Assembly (NCBI GenBank): GCA_001430745.1
Contig: KQ481946.1
Location: 224,929-257,641, forward strand
Source of the DNA: Auxenochlorella pyrenoidosa
Taxonomy: Eukaryota; Chlorophyta; Trebouxiophyceae; Chlorellales; Chlorellaceae
DNA: 32,713 bases
Direction: 5' to 3'
Each line of letters begins with the position of its first letter. The stretch's first letter is position 1. Below the pieces are notes generated by a model, which was not told where the DNA came from, made no database searches, and saw only the letters and a list, made by a program, of their open reading frames with translations. The position numbers were made by a program, and so were the translations under genes. This document shows, piece by piece, positions 12,001-20,793 of the stretch.

Positions 12001-14102
12001 GAGCTGCTGCGCCACGCTGGGCCCCAAATGGTGCGCCCTGTGGCAGGGGCCCGGCCAGGGGCACGGCCCGGCCAGGGGCACCGCCTGCAGGGTGCAGCAG
12101 CAGCCGTCTTTCATCCAACGCGCCGCTCCCTCTCGCTTCAACGTCCGCCCATCTTGCCCTGCATCGCTCCGTGGCAATCTCTTCCGGTGCCCTGTGCCCG
12201 CCGCCGTGCTTCCGCGCAGGCGCCGCTGCTGCCCGGCCTGCTGAGCGCGCTGACCGCGCGGCTGGTGGCCGCAGAGGACAGCGCCATGGTGCAGAGCCTG
12301 CTGTGCGTGCTGGCCCAGCTGCTGCGCGCCGACCAGCAGCAGCTGCTGGACTGCCTGGCGGGCATCCGCCTGGGGTGAGCGGCGCAGGCGGGGCGCGCAG
12401 GCGCTTGGGCGTTGACGCTGCTGTGGGGGTGCCTGCCTGCCTTCTGGCAGCTGCCTATCTGGTGTGCCCCCCCGTCACGCCATCCCGTCTGCGCCGCTGC
12501 CCGCAGTGACGGCCGCTCGGCTTTGGAGGCCGCCATGCAAAAGTGGTGCGAGCGGCAGATCGAGGTACGGGCTGCCTGGAGGCTGCTGCCCTGGGCATGC
12601 TCTGGTTGCCATGGCTGCTCCCTCAGGCTGTTGGCATTTGTAGCCCCGGCATGCCGACCTCCTGGCGCGCCCGCCTGTTTGGTGTGCATGCTCCCTGCCG
12701 CTTCCCAGCCCCCCCCCCCCCCCCCCCCCTCCCCCTGGCTGTTGTTTCAGATCCGCACTGCCTATGACATCAAGCTCACCACCTCGGCTCTCGCTGCGCT
12801 GCTGGCCAGCAGCCACCCCGCGCTGGACGCCATCCAGGCAGGCAGCGCCCCTGGCCTGGAGATGCCTGCATGCCCGCTTCGCAGCGCCCACGCCGCTTGC
12901 TTGCCCTGGCTGCAGCCCGGCCTTTCCTGCCCCGCTCCGACGGCCCTACCTTGTCTCGAGGTCACGTGGCGGGCAGGGGGACACATGCGGCGGCGTATCA
13001 AGTGTGGGTGGCAGCAGCACCCCCTGTGCCCTGGGGCCCTGCCAATTCCCATTACGCCCTGCCTGCCTGCACGCGATGCGGCCGCAGGTCAAGGGCAAGC
13101 GGCTGGACACGGAGGGCGGCATCCGCACGCGCGCCCGCGCCCGCGACCGCGCCGAGCAGTGGAGCGCGGTGCCGCTGCGCGTCAAGATCGTAGTGCTGCT
13201 GACCGATGCCTACATCGAGGCCACCACACAGGGTGAGCCCCCGGCCCCGGGCCCGGCCTCCCACAGCGCAGGCTGTCGCCCCGGCAACTTGCTGCTGCCT
13301 GGGGCGCGGCTCGGCAAAGAGGGTTCCCAGGGCGGCAGGCAGCGCTGCCCGTGCCTCGGTTTCTGGTGCCCCTGTGCCCACCTGGCGCCCGAGGCGGCCC
13401 CTGCTGCAGGCGTGGAGAGCGAGGATGAGTGGGAGGAGGCCAGCGGCAGCGAGGATGAGGAGGAGCTCGGCGGCGCCGCGAGCGCAGACGGCCAGCCTGC
13501 AATGGGTGGGCGCGCCTGCAGCTGCGACGAGCACTGCGGAGCCGCGCGCGTGTCTGCAAACCGAAGAGGCCTGAACCCCGTGCCTGGATCGCGCCCCGCG
13601 CAGGCTCTGCTCGCAGCGCGGCGGGCGCCATGCGCCGCATGCTGGATGCGGCAGCCCTGGGGGAGGATGGCTTTGACGCCGAGGACGCTGAGCTGTCAAA
13701 TGTGGATGCCCGCGAGGCGGCGCGCCGCGCCACCGACCCCGTCAACGCAATCGACATTCCCTCGGCGGGTGGGTGCCGGCCAGGCGTGGTCGGCGGTTGC
13801 TGGGGCGCCCTGGGTCGGGGTAGGCTGGCCGCAACGTTTGCACCCGGTGCCTCGACAGCAGCGCGCGCCCCCAAAGGCGCCAGGGGCGCTGAGCCTGCTC
13901 TTCTGTTTTCAAATGGAGGCAGAGCCGGCAGCTAGAGCCACCCCGACCACATCCCTTTTCTCTGCCCCACCCCCACGCCCGCGCAGTCCGTGACGTGTTC
14001 AGGCACATGGCCGCAGCGCAGCCGGCGCTTATGCAGGCGGGCAGCGAGCAGCTGACGCCAACGCAGCTGGCGGCGTTGCAGCAAATCTTTGCGCCGCAGT
14101 AG
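6020..14102 (+). CDS. IPO9: Importin-9 (karyopherin-beta family nuclear import receptor)
   Basis: Importin-9 is a RanGTP-regulated HEAT-repeat receptor that carries histones and ribosomal proteins into the nucleus. Twenty-four exons join in phase to 1048 aa, against about 1041 in human: 6020-6092, 6255-6662, 6865-6920, 7251-7373, 7541-7651, 7805-7927, 8120-8198, 8482-8636, 8943-9010, 9347-9546, 9789-9909, 10084-10289, 10601-10690, 10855-10967, 11141-11302, 11566-11634, 11863-12030, 12220-12374, 12507-12564, 12751-12837, 13088-13232, 13410-13505, 13604-13768, 13987-14102. Family landmarks include the importin-beta N-terminal region (LRQLAATVLKKLVREHW, AIARWDCPQQWPGL), NQYVADEEDDFSTVRAAGE, PFLIGRALWVTSR, VKGKRLDTEGGIRTRARA and QWSAVPLRVKI. 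An acidic loop (SEDEWEEASGSEDEEE) and a short C-terminal helix follow. Introns 3, 14 and 20 begin with GC. Exon 6 could instead start at 7811, giving two residues fewer. The start ATG opens directly into the first helix (HLLQLLQASLSPD). Confidence 0.95.
6921..7250 (+). other. GC-AG intron (importin-9 intron 3)
   Basis: The donor is CAG|GCAAGC and the acceptor is CCCGCAG|ATC. No in-frame GT donor lies near the exon end. The joined peptide GDEQ-IMAIAPALLPEL matches the importin-9 alignment. The +3 to +5 donor bases fit the strong-consensus pattern known for GC-AG introns. Confidence 0.8.
9281..9344 (+). repeat. CA-rich microsatellite at an intron acceptor
   Basis: About 60 nt of (CA)n, CCA and CCCA units lead to the acceptor TCACAG at 9346 of importin-9 intron 9. 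It acts as the pyrimidine-rich tract of this intron. The intron also holds a decoy acceptor near 9115. Confidence 0.8.
10529..10584 (+). repeat. Intronic hairpin-forming dispersed repeat, copy 1
   Basis: This 56-nt segment in importin-9 intron 12 aligns without gaps to 22417-22472 in an intron of the 2H-phosphoesterase gene (46 of 56 identical by eye). It contains CGCAA and TTGCG arms around a 6-nt loop, enclosed by GTCTG and CAGAC. The same strand relative to transcription is used in both genes. It lies 17 nt before the intron acceptor at 10600. It could be a small dispersed element or a structured intronic RNA. Confidence 0.65.
10968..11140 (+). other. GC-AG intron bounded by a short direct repeat (importin-9 intron 14)
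   Basis: The donor is CTGCAG|GCGCGC and the acceptor is CTGCAG|GCTCGC. Thus CTGCAGGC occurs at both splice junctions. No GT lies close enough to keep the conserved frame (PSLQ-ARMLPTL). The GCGCGC donor is weak at +3 to +6, so slippage of the exact junction within the repeat is possible. Confidence 0.65.
12709..12729 (+). repeat. 21-C homopolymer in an intron polypyrimidine tract
   Basis: An uninterrupted C run lies about 20 nt before the acceptor TTTCAG at 12750 in importin-9 intron 19. Length errors are likely here in sequencing. It does not affect coding. Confidence 0.9.
12838..13087 (+). other. GC-AG intron (importin-9 intron 20)
   Basis: The donor is ATCCAG|GCAGGC and the acceptor is GCCGCAG|GTCAAG. 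The joined peptide ALDAIQ-VKGKRLDTEGGIRTR matches the strongly conserved importin-9 segment. No GT donor exists near the exon end. Confidence 0.8.
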
Positions 14103-15042
14103 CACCACGCTGACCTGTCAGCCAGGAGGCATGGCTGTTGCTGGTGTAGTGCACTGCTGTTCCGTGCCGTTCCATCACAAGCATTTCACGGCCTTGCAGC
14201 AGCTCGCGATGCAACACCGCTCATAGGCAGAAATGTAGTGTGCGCATGCCAGCTGCAGAGGCAGTTCTGCTCTGAGAGGCGCCTCCCCAGGGACTGGTGG
14301 TGCCATCCAGCAGCATTTGCAGGCAAGGCACGACACACCCTCACTTCGGCCTTCGACTTGCGTGCTGGCCATGTTTGCCCAGCTCCAGGGCCTTTGGAGG
14401 AGGTTCGTTCACAGGAAACGATAGCAGCATAAGCGCCCTGCCGCAATCAGGGCAGAGTGATGAGGGAGCAGAGCTGCAAATGGCAGCAAAGCGGAGCGGG
14501 GAGCGCAGGAGGAGCACGGGTGCGCACTTGCACAGCTGGGTGCCTCCTCGGCACGCAAAAGGGGCAGAGGCGGCACAAGAACGAGAGAAGGGAAAGAGTT
14601 GGGCGGAGCTACGTGGGGGCCTAGCCTGCTTTGTTGCATGACAGGTGCTTATTGCTGACTGCAGCGACCGTTGGCAAGAGACGGTGCGGGGGAGGAAAGG
14701 GACCTAGCCGGGGCCTGAAGCGCACGCGCTGCAGGCAGGGCCGGAAGGAGAGGGACTACGTGGCAAGGGAAGTGGAGACGGCTGGCTGGGTGCGGGGTGC
14801 TCATAACGTGGAGCCTGTACAAATCAGTCAGAATCAGTCGGGGGTCGTGGGGCCAGTCAGCAGCCAGCCGTCTTTCACTCCCTCTCGGTTGTTATCGTTT
14901 GCAGGCGCAGTGCCCGGTGGGCGGGCTGGCGGCGCCGCGCGTGCGGCGCTCTGTGGCGCCGCATCCTGCTGCAGGCAGCGCCGGGCAGCCGCGGCAGCAG
15001 GAGCGCCTGCCCGGCTGCCGCCGCCGCTGCCACGCCGGCGGC
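14103..15042. other. Convergent intergenic region without a supported gene
   Basis: These 940 bp lie between the stop codons of importin-9 (plus) and the type I membrane protein (minus) and should hold both 3' UTRs. Short open frames here show no conserved motif and no splice partners. A small repeat of AATCAGTC occurs at about 14823-14841. I found no TGTAA on the plus strand close to the importin-9 stop; TGTAG occurs twice. No RNA gene was recognised. Confidence 0.6.
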
Positions 15043-18000
15043 CTAGCCCTGCGTGCTGCGTGCTGTGCGCGCTGTCTGCAGCTCCTCCTCATACGCGCCC
15101 GCCGGGGGCGCCATCGAGCCCTGGAAAGAGCCGCGCGGCTGCCCGGGCAGCGAGGGCACCCGGCCGGGCTGCACGTAGCTGCCGGCACGAGCCGACTGCA
15201 GGCGGGGGAGGAGAGGATGGCGCGGTCGATGAAGGATCGGCGCTGCTGCCGGAGACGCAGTCGCCCTGAAGCCAGTCCCCCCTGCGCTGCGGCAGCACCT
15301 CCAGGGCACGGCAGCACCCAGCATCTGCCGCGTCTGCGCTATCAAGCTGCAGGCAGCCTGACAGCACAGCGCCGGATGACATGAATGCCTCGGCGCACTA
15401 CCACACGCCCCCCCCCCCACCCCCCTCACCGGCAGGGCCGACCCCATGGAGGTGACCGAGGTGGCGCGGGAGATGGCGTACTGCCCCTGGTACTGCTGCC
15501 CGTACATGCGCTCGGGGGAGCCGCTCCACGACTGCAGGCGGCCGTTGGGCGCGTAGCCAGCCAGGCCGCCCGCGCTCCCCGACATGACCTGCGGGGCAGG
15601 GAGGCGCGGTGCAGGTGGTTCGCAGGATGTGGCGGTGCCGGGCAGCACAGAGGCAGGCCAGCCGGCCTGGGTTTCATCTCCAGCAGCAGCAGGAGCAGGG
15701 CTCACCATGATGTCGGCCGCCGAGCCGCCGGGCTTGAGGGCAAAGCTCTTGCTGCCCGGGCGCATGACGCGCGACTGCATGCGCTGCCGCGCCGCCTCGG
15801 CCTCCGCCTCGGCAATGGCCGCCGCCTCCTTGTTCTTCCGCTTGCGCCAGCGCACCAGCAGGAACAGCGGGCCGGGCAGAAGCTGCAGGCAGGGGGGGAG
15901 GGGGTCCACGCGGTGGTGGGGTTCAGGTTTCAGAGGAGCAGTCCTGGAGGCTGCGCCCGGTGCAGCACCCGTCGCAGATGACAACCTGCCCCGGCAGCAC
16001 ACGTGCACGGGGCACATGCAAGAGCGCTGCTGCGCTCGCCCCGGCTGCCAGCCCGGGCTGGCGGGCCGCCCCCTCACCAGCAGCACTGCGCCCACAATCA
16101 CGCCAATCACCCAGCCCTGCAGGCCGCTCTTCTCGGTGTTGCCCTCCTGGGTGCCCGGGCCAATCAGGTCCTCCGTGTAGGGCGCAGTCAGCATGGTGGC
16201 ATTGTCGACGATGATGCCTGCGGGGGGGCGGGCAGGCAGGCGGGCAGGCAGGCAGGCGGCGTGAGTGCACCGGGGGACGGCCGCTGCGGCGTCCACACGC
16301 CTCCCGCTGCGCCAGCAGGACTCCCAGCGCGCGGGGGTGGCGAGCCAGGGGCCATCGGGGAGCGCGACCCCCTGCTCTGGATGCCGGGCCTGCAGGGGCG
16401 CGCCCGCTGTCGCGGGCTGCCACGGGCTGCGCCCCACCTGCCAGGGTGATGTCGTCGGCCAAGGTGCCGCTGGTCACGCCGTCCTCGAGGGAGGAGATCT
16501 CAGACGCCACGCGCACCGAGTTGGTGGCCAGCACAATCTTGAGCACCGCGCCGCTCTTTGTCGTCTGCATCGGCGGCGGGGGCAAGCACTCTCTTGAGGC
16601 CCAGCGCGCTCAACACAAGCGGGCCGCAGCGACGCAGCTGCGGCAGCTGCTGCCCTGCGCTCAGCGGCCGCTGCGCCTGTGGCGCCGCCACCGCGCCCTG
16701 TGGCTGGCTGTGCTGGCTGCCCGCTTGCCTGCAGGAGGTCGCGCGAGCTCAGCAGGCGGCGGCTGCCGACCGGTACCGGGTCGGCGGTGATGGGGGAGTC
16801 GAAGGACACGTACTGCACGCGTGGCGCGGGGAGGGAGGGGGCGCAGGTTGGCGGGCTGGCGGGAGCCACCTGCACGGCAGGCCGGCGCATCCGCATGCCC
16901 AACAGGCACCCGGCCACGGCACGGCCGCCTCTGCCATGCCGCCGGCGCGCCGGAGGAGAGCCGCGGCGGCGGCGGCGCACCGGGAAGGTCTTGACGGCGG
17001 CCACGCTGATGTCGGCCAGCTGGGCGGAGCGGAAGTAGCGGTCGTGCAGGACGCGGCCAATCACCACGGCCTTGGGGTTGGTGAAGGGCACGATGTAGGG
17101 GCCGCGGATCTCCACGCCAAACACAATCTGGATGTCCTGCAAGCGTGGCGAGGGGGGGCGGGCGCGCAGGCAAGGGGGGCGTGGTGAGGACGTGTCGTGT
17201 GCAGCAGCGAGCCCCGCTGCATATGCCGCACCATGCGCGGTCCCTGCCGCAGCCTGCAGCTGCCTGCGCGTGCCGCGCTGCCCCACGGCTGGTCGCCCAC
17301 CTTCTGCAGCGCCTGCCACGCCTCGGGCGGCGCGGGCGGCAGGTTGTCGGTGGGGGGCGCGGGCACGGTCGCGCCCACGGTGCCCACGGTGCCTCCTGCA
17401 TGGGCAGGGAACGAGGCAGATCGTGAGCACAGGGCGCTGAGTGCTGTACGGCCAGACTGGCAGGGCTCCCATGTGCTACTGTAGTGAGGGCTGTGGCCAC
17501 ACATCGAGGTGGTGGGCATGACGAGGAGCCGGCAGCAGCACACGACGCGGCGTAGCGCAGGGCATGCCGCGCGCGAGCATCCTTGGACGCTGCAGGCCCA
17601 GCGTGGGCGCACCTGCCGTCGTGTCGGAGCCCGGAGGCATGTTCACCGGCGGAGTGCCGGTGGTGACGTTGCCGCTGGGAGGGGTGCCCGCCGCGGGCGG
17701 CGCGCCGGTCGCTGCCGGGGGGGTGGACACGCTGGCTGTCGGCGGCGCCGCCGCAGGGACGGGGCTTGGGACGGGGCTTGGGACGGCTCCCGCAGGGGCG
17801 CCAGCGGTGGCAGGTGGCGGGGAGCCGGTGAGCAGATCAAAGCCGCCCGTGGCGGCGGGTGAAGGGGTGGTGGTGGCGGCGGGCGAGGGGGTGGTGGTGG
17901 CGGCAGGCGAGGGGGTGGTGGTGGCGGCGGGAGAAGGGGTGGTGGTGGCGGCAGGTGAAGGGGTGGTGGTGGCAGCGGGCGAAGGGGTGGTGGTGACCGC

Positions 18001-18345
18001 CGCGGGCGAGGGCGAGGCCGGCCCCGTCAGCAAGTCAAAGATGGCTGCACACAACAGAAAGGCAGCTTTGCGTCAGCTCTGGCGGGCGCAGGGGGAGGGA
18101 TCATGCTGTTTGTGGTGTGCGGAGCTATGCAGAGGCCAGCAATCAGTGCAGTGCAGCCAGGTGTCAGCACGTGGTTTCTTGGGCAGCTGCTTCAGGTGGT
18201 CACCTTGTGCACGTGCGCCGCCTGCCAACGCCAGCATACATGCCAGCATCAACGCCACCCGTAGGCTGCCGCTGCCGCTGCTGCTGCTGCCAGGGCTGCT
18301 CCCGCGGCGCCCCGACGGGCCGCGTAGTTGCCGCGCCGCCGACAT
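15043..18345 (-). CDS. Type I single-pass membrane protein with Thr/Pro-Ser-Pro repeat ectodomain, function unknown
   Basis: Ten exons join in phase (18345-18204, 18044-17613, 17395-17301, 17136-16981, 16812-16729, 16564-16438, 16217-16078, 15882-15706, 15588-15430, 15195-15043), giving 554 aa. Residues 1-47 are a Ser/Arg/Gly stretch, then a hydrophobic core (VALMLACMLALAGGARAQ), read as a signal peptide. Residues 65-112 are six copies of TTTPSPAA, flanked on both sides by FDLLTG. More Pro/Thr/Ala-rich sequence follows to about 215, resembling algal hydroxyproline-rich wall glycoproteins. A folded ectodomain follows (FGVEIRGPYIVPF, QYVSFDSPI after the junction as YVSFDSPITADPVPVGSRRLL, VLKIVLATNSVRVASEISSL). 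A membrane span lies at about 381-402 (WVIGVIVGAVLLLLPGPLFLLV), followed by a basic stop-transfer RWRKRKNK. The Ser/Gly/Arg-rich cytosolic tail has YGQQYQGQY and possible phosphorylation sites. Intron 5 has a GC donor. I do not recognise the ectodomain. Surface or wall attachment is inference. Confidence 0.75.
16565..16728 (-). other. GC-AG intron (type I membrane protein intron 5)
   Basis: On the minus strand the donor is CTGCAG|GCAAGC and the acceptor is GATGCAG|ACGACA. The frame continues as RDLLQ-TTKSGAVLKIVL. The six donor bases are identical to those of importin-9 intron 3. Confidence 0.7.
17851..17994 (-). repeat. Six 24-bp tandem coding repeats (TTTPSPAA x6)
   Basis: Six contiguous 24-bp units (17851, 17875, 17899, 17923, 17947 and 17971 starts) encode Thr-Thr-Thr-Pro-Ser-Pro-Ala-Ala. 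They differ only at a few, mostly third-codon, positions. Whole-unit length changes keep the frame. Ser-Pro/Thr-Pro periodicity is typical of hydroxyproline O-glycosylation targets in green algae. Confidence 0.95.
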
Positions 18346-19032
18346 GTTGCGCCTGCAACAGAGAACGCCGAAGCTCTTGCCGTCGGTAATCGGGCACAAT
18401 CGAGGTCCCAAAAGAGCTGGAGCCGACCGCCGGTTCGCCCTCCACAGCAGCGCCCTTGCTTCCCCTTGCCAACTCTCGTTGCTGTAGATGCCGCTGCCTG
18501 CTGCTCACTTGCAGGCTTGCCGTCGCCAGCTCTTACCTATGCAGGCTATTCGCTGCTGTTTCACGAGCCGGCAAGCTGCAACCGTCGGGGTTGGGCCTGA
18601 GTGGGGACGCAACTACCCGGTGTAGGTCATGCACCGATCCCAACAGCACTCCCAACAGCTACCTAGGGCGGAATAGGCGAACGATTGAGTGGAAGGGACG
18701 CCCTAACGAGGTGGGCACACGTTGCCACGCTGTCCTCCCTTGCGCAGCAGAGAGAGAGGCCCTGTTGCTCCTTTGCCCCTCCTGATCCTATCACAACGTA
18801 TGATGTCGTTGATCGGGTGCTTTGTCGGCATGCTGGATGCCGCAAGGCTCTCGTCCAAGCGCCCGCTGACTGGCAGCCCTCTTGTTTCCCGGGCCAAGAT
18901 TCTATGGTACCCCTATACCTCTGAGAGTGACATTGAACAATCGACGCGTCATGCATGGGTTGTGGCAGTGTGCCCAAACAGTGCGGCGCCTGCGCCTCGC
19001 GCCTGTCGGTGCTCCTGGCGGGCACGTGGCAT
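18346..19032 (-). promoter_or_regulatory. Intergenic region upstream of the membrane-protein gene and downstream of the F-box gene
   Basis: These 687 bp lie between two minus-strand genes. They should hold the 3' UTR of the F-box gene (right side) and the promoter and 5' UTR of the type I membrane protein (left side). Base composition is more mixed than in the coding DNA. I recognise no gene, tRNA or clear promoter element. Confidence 0.4.
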
Positions 19033-20382
19033 TCATTCCTCAGTCGGCCTCGTAATGGTGAGGCCGAAGTGTGCGCTGCTGGATGAGCGCCACAGCGTGA
19101 CAAATAGGCCCCTGTGGGTCCCGGAAAGGCAACTGCCGGGTGGCAGTGCGGCTGCCGACAAGCGAGCGCTGCCTGCAGGAGGCAGCAGGCCTGGCGCTGC
19201 CACCGCCAGCACCTCAGCATGATCGCCTTGCTGCCCGGCCTGCAGGCAGGCGCTGCCAGCACCAATGTTCACCCTGCGCAGGTCTGTGGCAGCAAAGAGC
19301 GGCGCCAGCGCTGCTAGCCAGGGCTGGACTGCCAAACTGGCAGCCCGGGCATCTGCATCTACCTGCGCCACAGCGGCTGCTGCCTCTGCATGCGTAGGCA
19401 GGCTGTCTGGCCCTGCCGCGATGTTCAGGCTGCGGCAGCTGCGCAGTGCGCGGCAGGCGTCCAAGTGCAGCATCACTCGTGGCGCCTGCACGTGCAGGCT
19501 GCCTAAGGAAGACCAGAAGCCCGCAGGCAAGCACCCACGGCAGCTGCAGGGCTGCACACATTTGGCAGGTGCTGCGAGGTGGCCGCCTGCCCCGCCAGCA
19601 CCTCCCGTGCTGCTGCTGGTGGGGACCTTGAAGACGCAGAGCTGCACGCAGCACGGCCAGCGCAGCGCGTCCAGCGTGCCGCCGGCCGGCATCGCCACCT
19701 TGAGCAGCGCAAGGCTGGCCGGCACGCCGGGCAGGGCGCTGCCCCGCAGCGCGGCAGGCTGGCCGATGCACAGGCCCTGGCTGAGTCCCAGCTGGTGCAG
19801 CGCCGTGAAGCCTGCCAGGGCGCCAGACAGCGCCGCATCCAGCGGGCAGTTGTGCAGCCCGTTGAGGCAGCCGGCGCTTCTCGCGCGAAACGCCGGGCTG
19901 AGCAGCAGGCGGTGCGCACCAGCCTGGCAGCGCCGCTGCACAGCCCAGGCGGCCAGAGAGCTGTGGTCAACGAGTGGCGGGGCAGCGGGCAGGCGCACCG
20001 CGATGCAGGGTGGCGCGGCAGCTGCAAGCCGCACCACGTCCTCTGCTGTGTGTGCTTGGACGAAGCAGCGCAGCTGCAGGGAAGATGGCAGGGAGGTAGG
20101 CGGGCTTGGGTTGCGTGCTGAGTGAGGCAAGTGAGAGGCAAGCGCACGCCAGCCAGCGGCTGCATCTTAAAGACCAACCTCGGACAGGGCAGCCGCCCTC
20201 CAGCTGCGGCAGGCGGAGCAGGATGCCAGCAGCTGAGCCGCCTGTCGGGGGTTCAACCACCCCAGCTCAGCCTCGCTGTGAGCGGCCCCTCCGAGGCTGC
20301 GGATGCAGAGCGCCAGCAGCTCCGGCGGGAGGTCTGCCCAGCCAGAATGTACTTTGGAGGAGTCACTCTTCTGAAGATACAT
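19033..20382 (-). CDS. F-box-type protein with leucine/cysteine-rich C-terminal region
   Basis: Two exons join in phase 0 (20382-20179 and 20073-19033), giving 414 aa. The first exon encodes an F-box-like helix bundle: WADLPPELLALCIRSL, then QAAQLLASCSACRSWRAAAL (about residues 15-67). F-box proteins recruit substrates to SCF ubiquitin ligases through Skp1, and the W.xLPPELL and CrsWR landmarks fit that. The second exon is Ala/Leu/Cys-rich, with loose LRR-like segments (HQLGLSQGL, LGSLHVQAPRVMLHLDACRALRSCRSLNI) but no clean repeat register. It ends in SAHFGLTITRPTEE. The intron donor is GAG|GTTGGT and the acceptor is CTGCAG|CTG. The start is uncertain: in-frame ATGs exist upstream in the same open frame, and 20382 was chosen because it lies just before the F-box. 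With one intron, it is unlike its intron-rich neighbours. Substrate-binding function is inference. Confidence 0.68.
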
Positions 20383-20793
20383 GTCAGAAAAGGTATAAAC
20401 AGGACAGCAAGGTTGGCCCATGTGCCCTGGAGGGTTGCCACGTTGGCTGGCTTCTCCGCCAGCCTGGCGGCACCAAGTGTTTGAGGCTGCTTTCTCAAGG
20501 CCTGTTCTGCCTTGCCACTTCCACAACAAATGCGATTGCTCAGGTGCAGGAGGAGTCCTCAGTATGGACCATCCAAGCATTAGTTTAATGCTGCACCGCG
20601 GTGCACCCGACGGCAACCGCAGCGCGCTGGGGTTGTACAGCCATCAGGAGATGAGGCCTGCTTGCAGCCTCGCCGCCATCTTGCTGCAGTCTTCATTTCT
20701 TCATTGCTTCAGAGGCCGTTCAAGGCTACAGGAGGCCGCACCCGCTGCTGCTCGACCTTTTCCCTGCCATCTCTCCCTCGACGCGATCGCACA
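20383..20793. promoter_or_regulatory. Divergent intergenic region between F-box and 2H-phosphoesterase genes
   Basis: These 411 bp separate two divergent start codons, so both promoters should lie here. A TATAAA on the plus strand lies at 20394-20399, but it is about 400 bp before the plus-strand ATG, so its role is doubtful. The minus-strand frame stays open for about 230 bp past the chosen F-box start, so the gap may be smaller. Confidence 0.35.

Noticed and set aside
14297..15269. Several short plus-strand frames between importin-9 and the membrane-protein gene
   Set aside because: They are Arg/Ala/Pro-rich with no recognisable motif or splice partner, and partly antisense to the membrane-protein exons.
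20245..20265. GGGGGTTCAACCACCCC resembling a tRNA T-arm
   Set aside because: No acceptor stem, D-arm or anticodon arm is found around it, and it lies within the coding exon of the F-box gene.
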